From: TMED26 sp002694075
GTDB taxonomy: Bacteria; Pseudomonadota; Alphaproteobacteria; Thalassobaculales; Thalassobaculaceae
DNA: 64,000 nt
Assembly: GCA_036160575.1 (NCBI GenBank)
Contig: JAYYDT010000038.1
Span: 13,500-77,499 of the forward strand
Reading direction: 5' to 3'
Shown here: piece after piece, positions 26,084 through 34,085 of the stretch
Layout: each line of letters opens with the position of its first letter
How positions within the stretch are numbered: position 1 is the first letter of the stretch
The notes under the pieces: generated by a model
What the model was told of the DNA's origin: nothing
The model's input: the letters and a program-made list of their open reading frames with translations, nothing else
Databases searched by the model: none
Translations under genes and position numbers: made by a program

Positions 26084-26871
26084 GGCGCCAACGCCGGCAA
26101 AAGCTGGGCCCGCAGGTCGACGATGTCGCCGATGAAGATCAAGGATGGCGCGTGCAACCCGGCGCGCGCCACCGCACCGGCGATCGCGCCCAAGGTCGAG
26201 ACGACGACTTTTTGGTCCGGCAGGGTCGCCGACATCACCGCCGCCGCTGGCGTCGCCGGGTCCAGGCCGCCGGCCAGCAGCGCAGCGGTGATCAGCGGCA
26301 GATTGCGCAGCCCCATGTAAATCACCATTGGCTGGCCGCTCGCCGCCAGCGCCGCCCAATCGACATCGTCATCGCTGGCGGCGGCGTGGCCGGTGACCAG
26401 GATGATCGCCTTGTTGACGCCGCGCATGGTGGTCGGAATGACCGCCGCCGCCGCCGCGCCCGAAGCGGCGGTGACGCCCGGCAAGACGCGGAACGGCACC
26501 CCCGCCCGGGTCAGCGCCAGCGCTTCGTCGCCGCCGCGGCCGAACAAAAACGGATCGCCGCCCTTCAAGCGCAGCACCCGCTTGCCGGCGCCGGCGAGGT
26601 CGACCAGCAATTGGTTGATGGCCGGTTGTTTGATCGACGGCCGGCCGCCGCGTTTGCCGACGAAATGATGCTCGGCCTTTTCCGCCAGGGCGATGACCGT
26701 CGGGTCGACCAGCGCGTCATAAACCACCGCGTCGGCGGCGGCGAGGGCCGCCGCCACACCGAGGGTCAGGCAGTCGGCCCCGCCCGGACCGGCGCCGGCC
26801 AACCACACCTCGCCCGGCCGAAACGGCGGCTGGGCGGCCAAAAGGCGATCAAGGGCGGGGGACAAGGTCAT
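26080..26871 (-). CDS. cobA: uroporphyrinogen-III C-methyltransferase
   Basis: CobA methylates uroporphyrinogen III at C2 and C7 with S-adenosylmethionine to give precorrin-2, the entry point to cobalamin and siroheme. The 263-residue product has the SAM-binding GAGPGGADCLT (residues 25-35), LRLKGGDPFLFGRGGDE and GVTAASGAAAAA, all standard. It is single-domain, without a CysG-type oxidase or chelatase part. It is divergent from cbiD across 53 bp, which must hold both promoters. Confidence 0.96.
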   Translation of the reverse strand: MTLSPALDRLLAAQPPFRPGEVWLAGAGPGGADCLTLGVAAALAAADAVVYDALVDPTVIALAEKAEHHFVGKRGGRPSIKQPAINQLLVDLAGAGKRVLRLKGGDPFLFGRGGDEALALTRAGVPFRVLPGVTAASGAAAAAVIPTTMRGVNKAIILVTGHAAASDDDVDWAALAASGQPMVIYMGLRNLPLITAALLAGGLDPATPAAAVMSATLPDQKVVVSTLGAIAGAVARAGLHAPSLIFIGDIVDLRAQLLPALAP

Positions 26872-26924
26872 GGGCGCGGGCTTTGCGGGTGACGGTGAAG
26901 CTCGCTTGTCCTATAGATTTCGCC

Positions 26925-28049
26925 ATGATCGGCAAGGGCGAAAATTTGCGCCGGGGATGGACCACCGGCGCCTGCGCGACGGCCGCCGCCAAGGCCGCGG
27001 CCATCGCCCTTGGCGGTGGCGATTTCCCCGATCCCGTCGACATCACCTTGCCGGGCGGTCAAACCGCCGCCTTCGCCCTGGCCGATCACTGGCGCGACGG
27101 CGACCGGGCGATGGCCGCCGTGGTCAAGGACGCCGGCGACGATCCCGATGTCACCCATGGCGCCGTCATCGTGGTGGTGGTGCGCCGCCTGGCGGCCGGC
27201 CAAGGGGTGATTTTCCGCGCCGGCGCGGGGGTCGGCACGGTGACCTTGCCGGGCTTGCCGGTGGCCCCGGGTGAGGCCGCCATCAACCCGGTACCGCGCC
27301 AAATGATCCGCGCCGCGCTTGGCGAAGCGGCGGCGCTGACCGGCGGCGGCGTCGATTTCGAGGTCGAGATTTCGGTCCCCGGCGGCGACGCTTTGGCGGC
27401 GCGCACCCTCAACCCCCGATTGGGCATTGTCGGCGGGATTTCGATTTTGGGCACCACCGGGGTGGTCATCCCCTATTCCTGCGCGGCCTGGATCCACTCG
27501 ATTCATCGCGGCATCGACGTCGCCCGCGCCGCCGGCCATAGCCATGTGATCGGCGCCACCGGCGCCAGTTCCGAAGCGGCCGCCCGCGCCTTCCATGGCC
27601 TCGAGGACCGCCAGATGATCGACATGGGCGATTTCATCGGCGGCATGTTGAAATACCTGCGCGCCCACCCGGTGTCGCGGGTGACCGTCGCCGGCGGTGT
27701 CGCCAAAATGACCAAGCTGGCCCAAGGCATGCTCGATGTGCATTCCAAACGCGGCCGCGCCGATATGGCCGCTTTGGCCGAACTCGCCGGCGAGATCGGG
27801 GCGGCGGCCACGCTTCGCCGCCGTTTGGCCGCCGCGCCTAGCGTCGCCGGTGCCTTCGATATCGCCCGCGCCGGCGGCCTCGATTTGGGCGGTGCCATCG
27901 CCGAACGCGCCTGGACGGTCGCCGCGCCGGTCTTGGCCGGCAGCGACAGTGCCCTTGAAATTCTGGTCTTCGACCGCGCCGGCGCGCTGCGCGGCCAGGC
28001 GCCGCTGCGCCCAGTTCATGGCGCCTCTCCACGAAAACGGCGCGGGTAG
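26925..28049 (+). CDS. cbiD: cobalt-precorrin-5B (C1)-methyltransferase family protein CbiD
   Basis: CbiD methylates C1 and promotes loss of the two-carbon fragment, a step done by CobF in the classical aerobic route. The 374-residue protein begins with RRGWTTGACATAAAKAA, the family signature, and has NPRLGIVGGISILGTTGVV and GATGASSE later. The ATG at 26925 is preferred to one 42 bp upstream. It runs opposite to the other cob genes nearby, and its last 34 bp overlap the end of cobM. With CobG present and no cobF visible, it probably fills the CobF step. Confidence 0.95.
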   Translation: MIGKGENLRRGWTTGACATAAAKAAAIALGGGDFPDPVDITLPGGQTAAFALADHWRDGDRAMAAVVKDAGDDPDVTHGAVIVVVVRRLAAGQGVIFRAGAGVGTVTLPGLPVAPGEAAINPVPRQMIRAALGEAAALTGGGVDFEVEISVPGGDALAARTLNPRLGIVGGISILGTTGVVIPYSCAAWIHSIHRGIDVARAAGHSHVIGATGASSEAAARAFHGLEDRQMIDMGDFIGGMLKYLRAHPVSRVTVAGGVAKMTKLAQGMLDVHSKRGRADMAALAELAGEIGAAATLRRRLAAAPSVAGAFDIARAGGLDLGGAIAERAWTVAAPVLAGSDSALEILVFDRAGALRGQAPLRPVHGASPRKRRG

Positions 28050-28777
28050 TCGGCGGCGTAAAGGGCGCTGTCGCGGAGCCAGTCGTCGCGCAGGGCCGGC
28101 CCGACCAGAACAATCGCCGTGCGCGCGATCTCCTGTTCGGCGAAGCGCGCCGCGATATCGTCCAAGCGGCCGCGCAGGACCACCTGGTCCGGCCAACTGG
28201 CCCGCGCGACGATAGCGACCGGACAATCGGCGCCATAGAACGGGGTCAGGCGGGCGACAATCTCGTCCAGGCGGTGAATCGCCAAATGCAGCGCTAAGGT
28301 CGCGCCGGAGCGCGCGAACGCTTCCAAGGTCTCGCCCGCCGGCATTGGCGAGGCGCGCCCGTCGAGGCGGGTCAACACCAGGCTCTGGGCCAGCGCCGGC
28401 AAGGTCAATTCCCGCCCTAAGGCGGCGGCGGCGGCGCTGAACGCCGGCACCCCGGGGGTCAGCGTATAGGCGATGTTCAAACCTTCCAGCCGGCGGATTT
28501 GCTCGGCCACCGCGCTCCACATGGCGAGATCGCCGGAATGCAGGCGGGCGACGTCGTGGCCGGCTTGGTTGGCGGCGATAAACTCGGCCTCGATCTGATC
28601 GAGGGACAGGGGCGCGGTGTCGACCAGGCGGGCGCCGGCCGGGCAATGGGCCAGGATTTCCGCCGGCACGATCGAGCCGGCGTAAAGACAGACCGGCGCC
28701 CGGGCCAGCAAATCGCGCCCGCGCAGGGTGATCAAATCGGCCGCGCCGGGGCCGGCGCCAATAAAATGCACGGTCAT
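28016..28777 (-). CDS. cobM: precorrin-4 C11-methyltransferase
   Basis: CobM methylates precorrin-4 at C11 to give precorrin-5. The 253-residue protein has the SAM-methyltransferase opening VHFIGAGPGAADLITLRG, CLYAGSIVP, and HSGDLAMWSAVAEQ, which separate CobM/CbiF from its paralogues. Its ATG overlaps the cobL stop (ATGA). Its 3' end overlaps cbiD in antisense. Confidence 0.95.
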   Translation of the reverse strand: MTVHFIGAGPGAADLITLRGRDLLARAPVCLYAGSIVPAEILAHCPAGARLVDTAPLSLDQIEAEFIAANQAGHDVARLHSGDLAMWSAVAEQIRRLEGLNIAYTLTPGVPAFSAAAAALGRELTLPALAQSLVLTRLDGRASPMPAGETLEAFARSGATLALHLAIHRLDEIVARLTPFYGADCPVAIVARASWPDQVVLRGRLDDIAARFAEQEIARTAIVLVGPALRDDWLRDSALYAADYPRRFRGEAP

Positions 28778-30018
28778 GGTTTCCGCCACATCCATTGAGT
28801 CACCGGCATCGCCGGCCGCCAGGCGGTTAAGCGGCCGACCGCTTCGGCGTGTTGCACCGCGATCCGCCGCAACTGGCCGCCGTGGGTGGTGTGGCAATCG
28901 GCCAGGATCGCCTCCATTTGCAGGGTCACGGCATTGGCGACCAGCCGGCCGCCGGCCGGCAGGGCGGCCAGGGCGGCGGCCATGACACCGGGTTGGCTGC
29001 CGCCGCCGCCGATGAAAATCGCGTCCGGGCGCGGCAAATCGGCGAGCGCCGCCGGCGCCGCGCCGACCACCACCTGGAGTTGGGGCGCGCCCAGGTTTTC
29101 GGCGTTGACGCGCATGCCCTCGGCGCGCGCGGCCACCCGTTCGATACCGATCGCCGCCATCGCCGGGCCGGCCAGTAGCCATTCGATGGCGACACTGCCG
29201 GCGCCGCCGCCGATATCCCAGAGCCGTTGCCCGGCGGTCGGGCGCAGCGCGGATAGGGTCAGGGCGCGCAATTCCCGCTTGGTTAATTGGCCGTCATGGG
29301 CGAACCAGTCATCGGGCAGGCCGGGCGCGGCGGGCAGGATCGCGGCCGCGCCGGCTGTGGTGAATTCAATCGCCACCAGATTCAGGTCATGGACCGAGCC
29401 GAGGTCGAAATCGGCCGCCGGCCTCTGCCGCACGCGTTCCGCCGGGCCGCCCAAATCCTCCAACACGGTGAGCGTGGCGTGGCCGAGACCCAGCGCGGTC
29501 AAATAGTCGGCGATGGCCGCCGGCCCGGCGCCGTCGGAGGTCAGCGCCAAAAGCTTGCGCCCGGGCGCCAAATGCGGCCGCAGATGGGCCAGCGCCCGGC
29601 CATGCAGCGAAAGGGTCGCCACCTCGGCCAGCGGCCAGGTCAGCCGCGCCGCCGCCAGGCTGAAGGCCGAGGGCGCCGGGATCACCACCATTTCATCGGC
29701 CGCGACATGGCGGGCCAAGGTCACGCCGACGCCATGCCACATCGGATCGCCCGAGGCCAGCACACAGACCGGCTGGCCGCGCCGGGCGAGGACAGCGGCC
29801 ATGCCGGGGTCGAAAGGGCTTGGCCAGGGCACCGCGGCGCCCTCGATCAACCGGGCCGCCAGGGCCAGGTGGCGGGTCCCGCCGAACACATGGTCGGCGC
29901 CGGCGATGGCGGCGCGCGCCCTGTCGCTAAGCCCGGCCAGGCCGTCAGCGCCGATCCCGACCACGGTTAGCCATTTTGCGGTTGGCGAAGCCGGGGTTTT
30001 GTCCCTAGAAATCGTCAT
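28774..30018 (-). CDS. cobL: precorrin-6B C5,15-methyltransferase (decarboxylating)
   Basis: CobL methylates C5 and C15 of precorrin-6B and removes the acetate carboxylate at C12. The 414-residue protein is the usual two-domain fusion: CbiE-like (WLTVVGIGADGLAG, ASGDPMWHGVG) followed by CbiT-like (DGQLTKRELRALTLSALRP, LWDIGGGAGSVAIEW). The start ATG shares the tetranucleotide CATG with the opposing cobK start. A GTG about 18 codons in is the only other candidate and would remove the first residues of the opening strand. Confidence 0.95.
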   Translation of the reverse strand: MTISRDKTPASPTAKWLTVVGIGADGLAGLSDRARAAIAGADHVFGGTRHLALAARLIEGAAVPWPSPFDPGMAAVLARRGQPVCVLASGDPMWHGVGVTLARHVAADEMVVIPAPSAFSLAAARLTWPLAEVATLSLHGRALAHLRPHLAPGRKLLALTSDGAGPAAIADYLTALGLGHATLTVLEDLGGPAERVRQRPAADFDLGSVHDLNLVAIEFTTAGAAAILPAAPGLPDDWFAHDGQLTKRELRALTLSALRPTAGQRLWDIGGGAGSVAIEWLLAGPAMAAIGIERVAARAEGMRVNAENLGAPQLQVVVGAAPAALADLPRPDAIFIGGGGSQPGVMAAALAALPAGGRLVANAVTLQMEAILADCHTTHGGQLRRIAVQHAEAVGRLTAWRPAMPVTQWMWRKP

Positions 30019-30784
30019 GAGCCATCATCTCTTGATTCTCGGCGGCACCACCGAGGCGCGCCAATTGGCCGGTGCCTTGGCGGCGCGCGGCGATCTGACG
30101 GTGACCATGTCCTTGGCCGGCCGCACCCAGGCGCCGGTGGCCCAGCCGGTGCCGGTGCGGCTGGGCGGTTTCGGCGGGGCGACCGGCTTGGCCGCCCATT
30201 TGACCGCCGAGCGAGTCGATCTGTTGGTCGACGCCACCCATCCCTTCGCCGCGCGAATGTCGGAACACGCGGTCGCGGCGGCGGCCTTGGCCGGTTGCCC
30301 CTTGCTGGCCCTGCGCCGCCCGCCGTGGACGCCAGGCGCCGGCGACCGTTGGCGCGAGGTGGCCGGCTTGGCCGCCGCTTTGGGCCAAATCGGGCCCGCG
30401 CCAAAGCGCCTGTTCCTGGCCATGGGCCGCCAGGAATTGGGACCCGTGGTCGACTTTCCCCAGCACCGTTACCTGGTGCGCAGTGTCGATCCGATCGTGC
30501 CGCCCCTGGCGGTGCCGGACGTCCGCTACATCCAAGCGGTCGGTCCCTTCGCGGCGGAAGACGAGACCCGCCTGATGCGCGAATACCGGATCGACGCGGT
30601 GATCGCCAAAAACAGCGGTGGGTCGGCCGCCGCTGGCAAATTGGCCGCCGCCCGGACCCTCGGTTTGCCGGTCTATATGTTCGCGCGGCCGGCCCTGCCG
30701 CCGGCGCCGAGCGTCGCTGACGTGCCAGCCGCCTTGACCTGGATCGATCATTGGCGTGCCTCCGGCACGGCCCGCGCCGAATAG
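30017..30784 (+). CDS. cobK: precorrin-6A reductase
   Basis: CobK reduces precorrin-6A to precorrin-6B with NADPH. The 255-residue product opens HLLILGGTTEARQLA, has DATHPFAARMSEHAV, and RRPPWTPG before the middle, ending with AKNSGG in the cofactor site, all typical. It lies on the plus strand inside a minus-strand cob run. Its ATG overlaps the cobL ATG, and its last 37 bp overlap the end of cobJ, so its promoter and ribosome binding site must lie within cobL. Confidence 0.95.
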   Translation: MSHHLLILGGTTEARQLAGALAARGDLTVTMSLAGRTQAPVAQPVPVRLGGFGGATGLAAHLTAERVDLLVDATHPFAARMSEHAVAAAALAGCPLLALRRPPWTPGAGDRWREVAGLAAALGQIGPAPKRLFLAMGRQELGPVVDFPQHRYLVRSVDPIVPPLAVPDVRYIQAVGPFAAEDETRLMREYRIDAVIAKNSGGSAAAGKLAAARTLGLPVYMFARPALPPAPSVADVPAALTWIDHWRASGTARAE

Positions 30785-31512
30785 ACCAAGGGCCTTCGGC
30801 CTGGCCGCTCAATCCGCTGGGTCAGCGGGCCGCCGACGATCACACAGGTGGCCATGTCGGCCGGTTCCTCAGGCGCCGCCGCCAGGGTGGTGACGGTCAC
30901 CGTTTCATCCGGCCGGCCGACCGCGCGGGCGAAAATCACCGGGGTGTCGGGGGCCAGGGAAGCGGCCAAGGTCCGCAGCGCCTGGGCCAATTGCCAGGGG
31001 CGGGCGCGACTCGCCGGGTTGTAGAGGGCGACCACCATGCCGGTGTCGGCGGCGGCGCGCAGGCGGCGGCAAACCAAATCCCACGGCTTCAAGTTGTCGG
31101 ACAAGGACAGGGCGCAAAAATCATGGCCGAGCGGCGCCCCCACCCGGGCGGCGGCGGCGAGCATGGCGGTGATTCCCGGCACCACCGCGATCTCCACCTC
31201 GCGCCAGGCGGCCGGGCCGTGGTCGATGGCCTCGCAGACCGCCGCCGCCATCGCGAAGACGCCGGGGTCCCCGCCCGAGACGACGGCCACCCGGGCGCCG
31301 GCGGCGGCGGCCGTCAAGGCCGCCTCGGCGCGGCTTAGTTCGGCCCGATTGTCGGAGGCATGGGCGGTTTGATCGCCACGCAAGGCCAACCGCGCCAGAT
31401 AGGGGGCGTAGCCGTAAAACATCTCGGCGCCGGCGATTTCCGTACGCGCCTCGGCGGTCAAATAGGCGTCATCGCCGGGGCCGAGCCCGATCACCGCCAA
31501 CCGCCCGCTCAT
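30748..31512 (-). CDS. cobJ: precorrin-3B C17-methyltransferase
   Basis: CobJ methylates C17 and contracts the ring of precorrin-3B, giving precorrin-4. The 254-residue protein shows LAVIGLGPGDDAYLT, GYAPYLARL, VSGGDPGVFAMAA and the CobJ/CbiH mark ALSLSDNLKPWD followed by VALYNPASRARPWQ. Its ATG overlaps the cobI stop (ATGA). It is the last gene of the contiguous run that begins at the riboswitch. Confidence 0.96.
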   Translation of the reverse strand: MSGRLAVIGLGPGDDAYLTAEARTEIAGAEMFYGYAPYLARLALRGDQTAHASDNRAELSRAEAALTAAAAGARVAVVSGGDPGVFAMAAAVCEAIDHGPAAWREVEIAVVPGITAMLAAAARVGAPLGHDFCALSLSDNLKPWDLVCRRLRAAADTGMVVALYNPASRARPWQLAQALRTLAASLAPDTPVIFARAVGRPDETVTVTTLAAAPEEPADMATCVIVGGPLTQRIERPGRRPLVYSARAVPEARQ

Positions 31513-32255
31513 GGCCGGTCCCGCCAGCCGGCGACCAAGACCAGCGCGAAATAGGGTGCCGTCGTCGCACCGATCTCGGCCAAGGGTATGATTTCACTGT
31601 CCGCCATCGTGCCGCGCGCCACATAGGTGGCGTCGGCCAAGCGGCCGGCGTCGTGGATCGCCTGGCGCACCTTTGGCAAATGGCGGCCCAGCTTCATGAT
31701 CACCGCCGCCTCGCTGTCGGCCAGGCGACGGATCAATTCCGCCGCCTCCAATGTCGCCGGCAAGACCGTGACAATGTCGTCGCCCTGACAAATCGGCACA
31801 CCTGCCGCCGACCAACAGCCGGACATGGCGGTGACGCCGGCGACCACCTCGGTCGGATAGCGACCGGCCAGGCGGTGATGGATATGCATGTAGGAGCCGT
31901 AGAACAGCGGGTCGCCCTCGCTTAACACGACGACCCGCCGGCCGGCGTCCAAATGGCCGGCGACGGCGGCCGCCGCATCATCGAAAAAGCCTCCGATGGC
32001 GGCGGTGTAGGCGGCGCTTTTGCGGTCCAATTCGGTGGTCACAGGGTAGAGCAGCGGTAGGTCAATGGCCGCCGCCGGGATGCGCGCGGCGACCGCGCGG
32101 CGGGCGTGACTGTCGTGGCCGCGTTTGGCGAAATAGGCGATCACATCGGCCGTCTCGATCAGCCGCGCCGCTTTGACGGTCAGCAGGTCCGGATCACCTG
32201 GGCCGGTGCCGACGCCGAACAGGCGGGCTTGCGGGGCGGGACTATCGGTCATCAT
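31509..32255 (-). CDS. cobI: precorrin-2 C20-methyltransferase
   Basis: CobI methylates precorrin-2 at C20 to make precorrin-3A. The 248-residue product shows LFGVGTGPGDPDLLTVKAAR, then VVVLSEGDPLFYGSYMHIH and PTEVVAGVTAMSGCW, the CobI/CbiL pattern. Two consecutive ATG codons start the protein; the first is taken. It lies 7 bp after cobH. Confidence 0.95.
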   Translation of the reverse strand: MMTDSPAPQARLFGVGTGPGDPDLLTVKAARLIETADVIAYFAKRGHDSHARRAVAARIPAAAIDLPLLYPVTTELDRKSAAYTAAIGGFFDDAAAAVAGHLDAGRRVVVLSEGDPLFYGSYMHIHHRLAGRYPTEVVAGVTAMSGCWSAAGVPICQGDDIVTVLPATLEAAELIRRLADSEAAVIMKLGRHLPKVRQAIHDAGRLADATYVARGTMADSEIIPLAEIGATTAPYFALVLVAGWRDRP

Positions 32256-32262
32256 CGTGTCC

Positions 32263-32898
32263 TTAAATCCCCGGCCGGGCGAGGGCGTTGACAGCGGCGG
32301 CGGCGATCGCGCTGCCGCCCATGCGGCCACTGACGGTGGCCCAGGGAACCGCCCCGGCGGCGCCCTCGGCGAGCGCTTGTTTCGATTCCGCCGCGCCGAC
32401 GAAGCCGACCGGCATGCCGATGATCGCCGCCGGTTTGGGGGCCCCGTCGGCGAGCATTTCAAACAGATGGAACAAGGCCGTCGGCGCGTTGCCGATGACC
32501 ACCAGGGCGCCGGCCAGGTCGTCGCCCCACAGTTCCATCGCCGCCGCCGAGCGGGTGGTGCCGCGCCGGCTGGCGAGGTCCGCCGTGCGGGTGTCGCGCA
32601 AGGTGCAGATCACCCGGTTATCGGCCGGTAGGCGGGCGCGGGTGACGCCGCGCGCCACCATCTCGGCGTCGCACAGGATCGCCGCGCCGCCGGCCAACGC
32701 GGCGCGGGCGGCCGACACCAGCCCCGGCGCGAAGCGGAAATGACGGACCGCCTCGACCAGGCCGCAAGCGTGGATCATGCGCACCGCCACCTCCGCCTCG
32801 GCGTCGTCGAAAGCCGACAAATCCGCTTCGGCGCGAATGATCGCGAAGGACTGGCGATAAATCGCTTGGCCGTCCCGTTCATAATGCCAGCCGCTCAT
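32263..32898 (-). CDS. cobH: precorrin-8X methylmutase
   Basis: CobH moves the C11 methyl to C12, turning precorrin-8X into hydrogenobyrinate. The 211-residue protein has SFAIIRAEADLS near the N-terminus, the catalytic-histidine segment VRMIHACGL, and VIGNAPTALFHLFEML and MPVGFVGAAESK in order. The ATG overlaps the cobG stop and is preceded by a strong GAGGAGG site inside the cobG end, which settles the start against a longer open frame. Confidence 0.96.
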   Translation of the reverse strand: MSGWHYERDGQAIYRQSFAIIRAEADLSAFDDAEAEVAVRMIHACGLVEAVRHFRFAPGLVSAARAALAGGAAILCDAEMVARGVTRARLPADNRVICTLRDTRTADLASRRGTTRSAAAMELWGDDLAGALVVIGNAPTALFHLFEMLADGAPKPAAIIGMPVGFVGAAESKQALAEGAAGAVPWATVSGRMGGSAIAAAAVNALARPGI

Positions 32899-34085
32899 CG
32901 ATCCTCCTCGGCGGCGACCGTGAGGTGGGCGCGCAGGTCGGGCGCCAACCCCGCCGCGGCGATAATCTGCGGGCCGGCCGTCGTGCCGATGATCTCGGCC
33001 GCCGGTGCCGGCGGTCGCGCACAGCCCTTGGCGCAGCCGCTGATATGGACCGTCCCGCCAAAGGCGTCCGCCGGGTCCAAGTTGGCGATCAGGCGCCGGG
33101 CGATCTCGACGGTGTCGAGATGGGCCTGCCCGCACGCCGGTTGGCCGGCGCAGGTGACCACCCAGCGCCGGCGGTCGTCGGCGGCGGTGATTAAATCACA
33201 CGCCTCGGCGGTGGTGCGCAGACGGCTGGCGGAAGCTGGCGTTAACCCTGTGACCAGCAGAGTTTTGCCTGGCGCCGGGTGCAGGGCGTTGGCGCCGGCC
33301 TTGGCGGCGGCCCGGCCGAACCGCGCGAGATTGGCGGCCATGGCGCCGCCAAAGGGCAATTGCGTGGCCAGCAAGGTGTCGCCATCGGCCAACCTGTGCA
33401 CGCCGATCAGATCCCCTGTTGTCTGGGCCGGCGCCGGGGCCAGACGGGGCAGGTCGGCGAATGCCGCCGCGCTCGCCGGCAAATCCCGCGCCCGGCAACG
33501 GCCGGCGGCCAAGGTGGCGAGCACCTTGAGCGTTGCCGCCGCCGCCCGGGCGGCATCGAACGGGCCAAAATCATGAGCCCCGCAGGTCAGTCGCCACGCG
33601 GCGCCGTCAAGGGCGGTCAGGCGGCAATCGGCGCCCAAACTGGCCAGGGTCCAGGCGCCGCCACCGTCGATCACCACGCTGGTTTTGGCCGGTAAAGCGT
33701 TCCCCCAGGTGGCCGCGTCGACAGCCGCGCGCAACGCCGCCGCGAGGGGGCGGGGGTCGGCGACGGCCCCGGGGATCCGGCCGGCCAATGGGTGAATTTC
33801 AATTGGCGGCGCGGCGGCGAGGGCGATCTTGGCGGCGGCGATGGCGGTTGCCAGCCCGGCCATGCGGTCGGCGGCGAGGCCCCGCAGCTGCAGGTTGCCG
33901 CGCCGCGAGATTTCCAGCCGGCCATTGCCATGGACCGCCGCCGCAGCGGTCAGCGCCGCCCATTGTGTCGGGCGTAGCGCGCGCGTGGCCAGCGTCAGCC
34001 GCACCAGCAGGCCGTCGCCGGTGACCATCGGTTGGTCGAGACTGGGGCAGGCGCCGCGGCGGGCCAGGTTCGGCGCCGCGGTCAC
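32895..34085 (-). CDS. cobG: precorrin-3B synthase (CobG-type)
   Basis: CobG hydroxylates precorrin-3A at C20 using oxygen and forms the gamma-lactone, so it marks the aerobic route. The 396-residue protein has the sulfite/nitrite-reductase layout, with a ferredoxin-like start and an RRGNLQLRGL strand. Four cysteines can hold a [4Fe-4S] cluster: Cys312, Cys318, Cys351 and Cys355 in CAGQPAC and GCAKGCA. It overlaps cobN by 4 bp (ATGA). Confidence 0.94.
   Translation of the reverse strand: MTAAPNLARRGACPSLDQPMVTGDGLLVRLTLATRALRPTQWAALTAAAAVHGNGRLEISRRGNLQLRGLAADRMAGLATAIAAAKIALAAAPPIEIHPLAGRIPGAVADPRPLAAALRAAVDAATWGNALPAKTSVVIDGGGAWTLASLGADCRLTALDGAAWRLTCGAHDFGPFDAARAAAATLKVLATLAAGRCRARDLPASAAAFADLPRLAPAPAQTTGDLIGVHRLADGDTLLATQLPFGGAMAANLARFGRAAAKAGANALHPAPGKTLLVTGLTPASASRLRTTAEACDLITAADDRRRWVVTCAGQPACGQAHLDTVEIARRLIANLDPADAFGGTVHISGCAKGCARPPAPAAEIIGTTAGPQIIAAAGLAPDLRAHLTVAAEEDR

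Noticed and set aside
26868..28646. Minus-strand open frame of 592 codons across cbiD and cobM
   Set aside because: Antisense to cbiD, whose own frame has clear family motifs; low-complexity composition.
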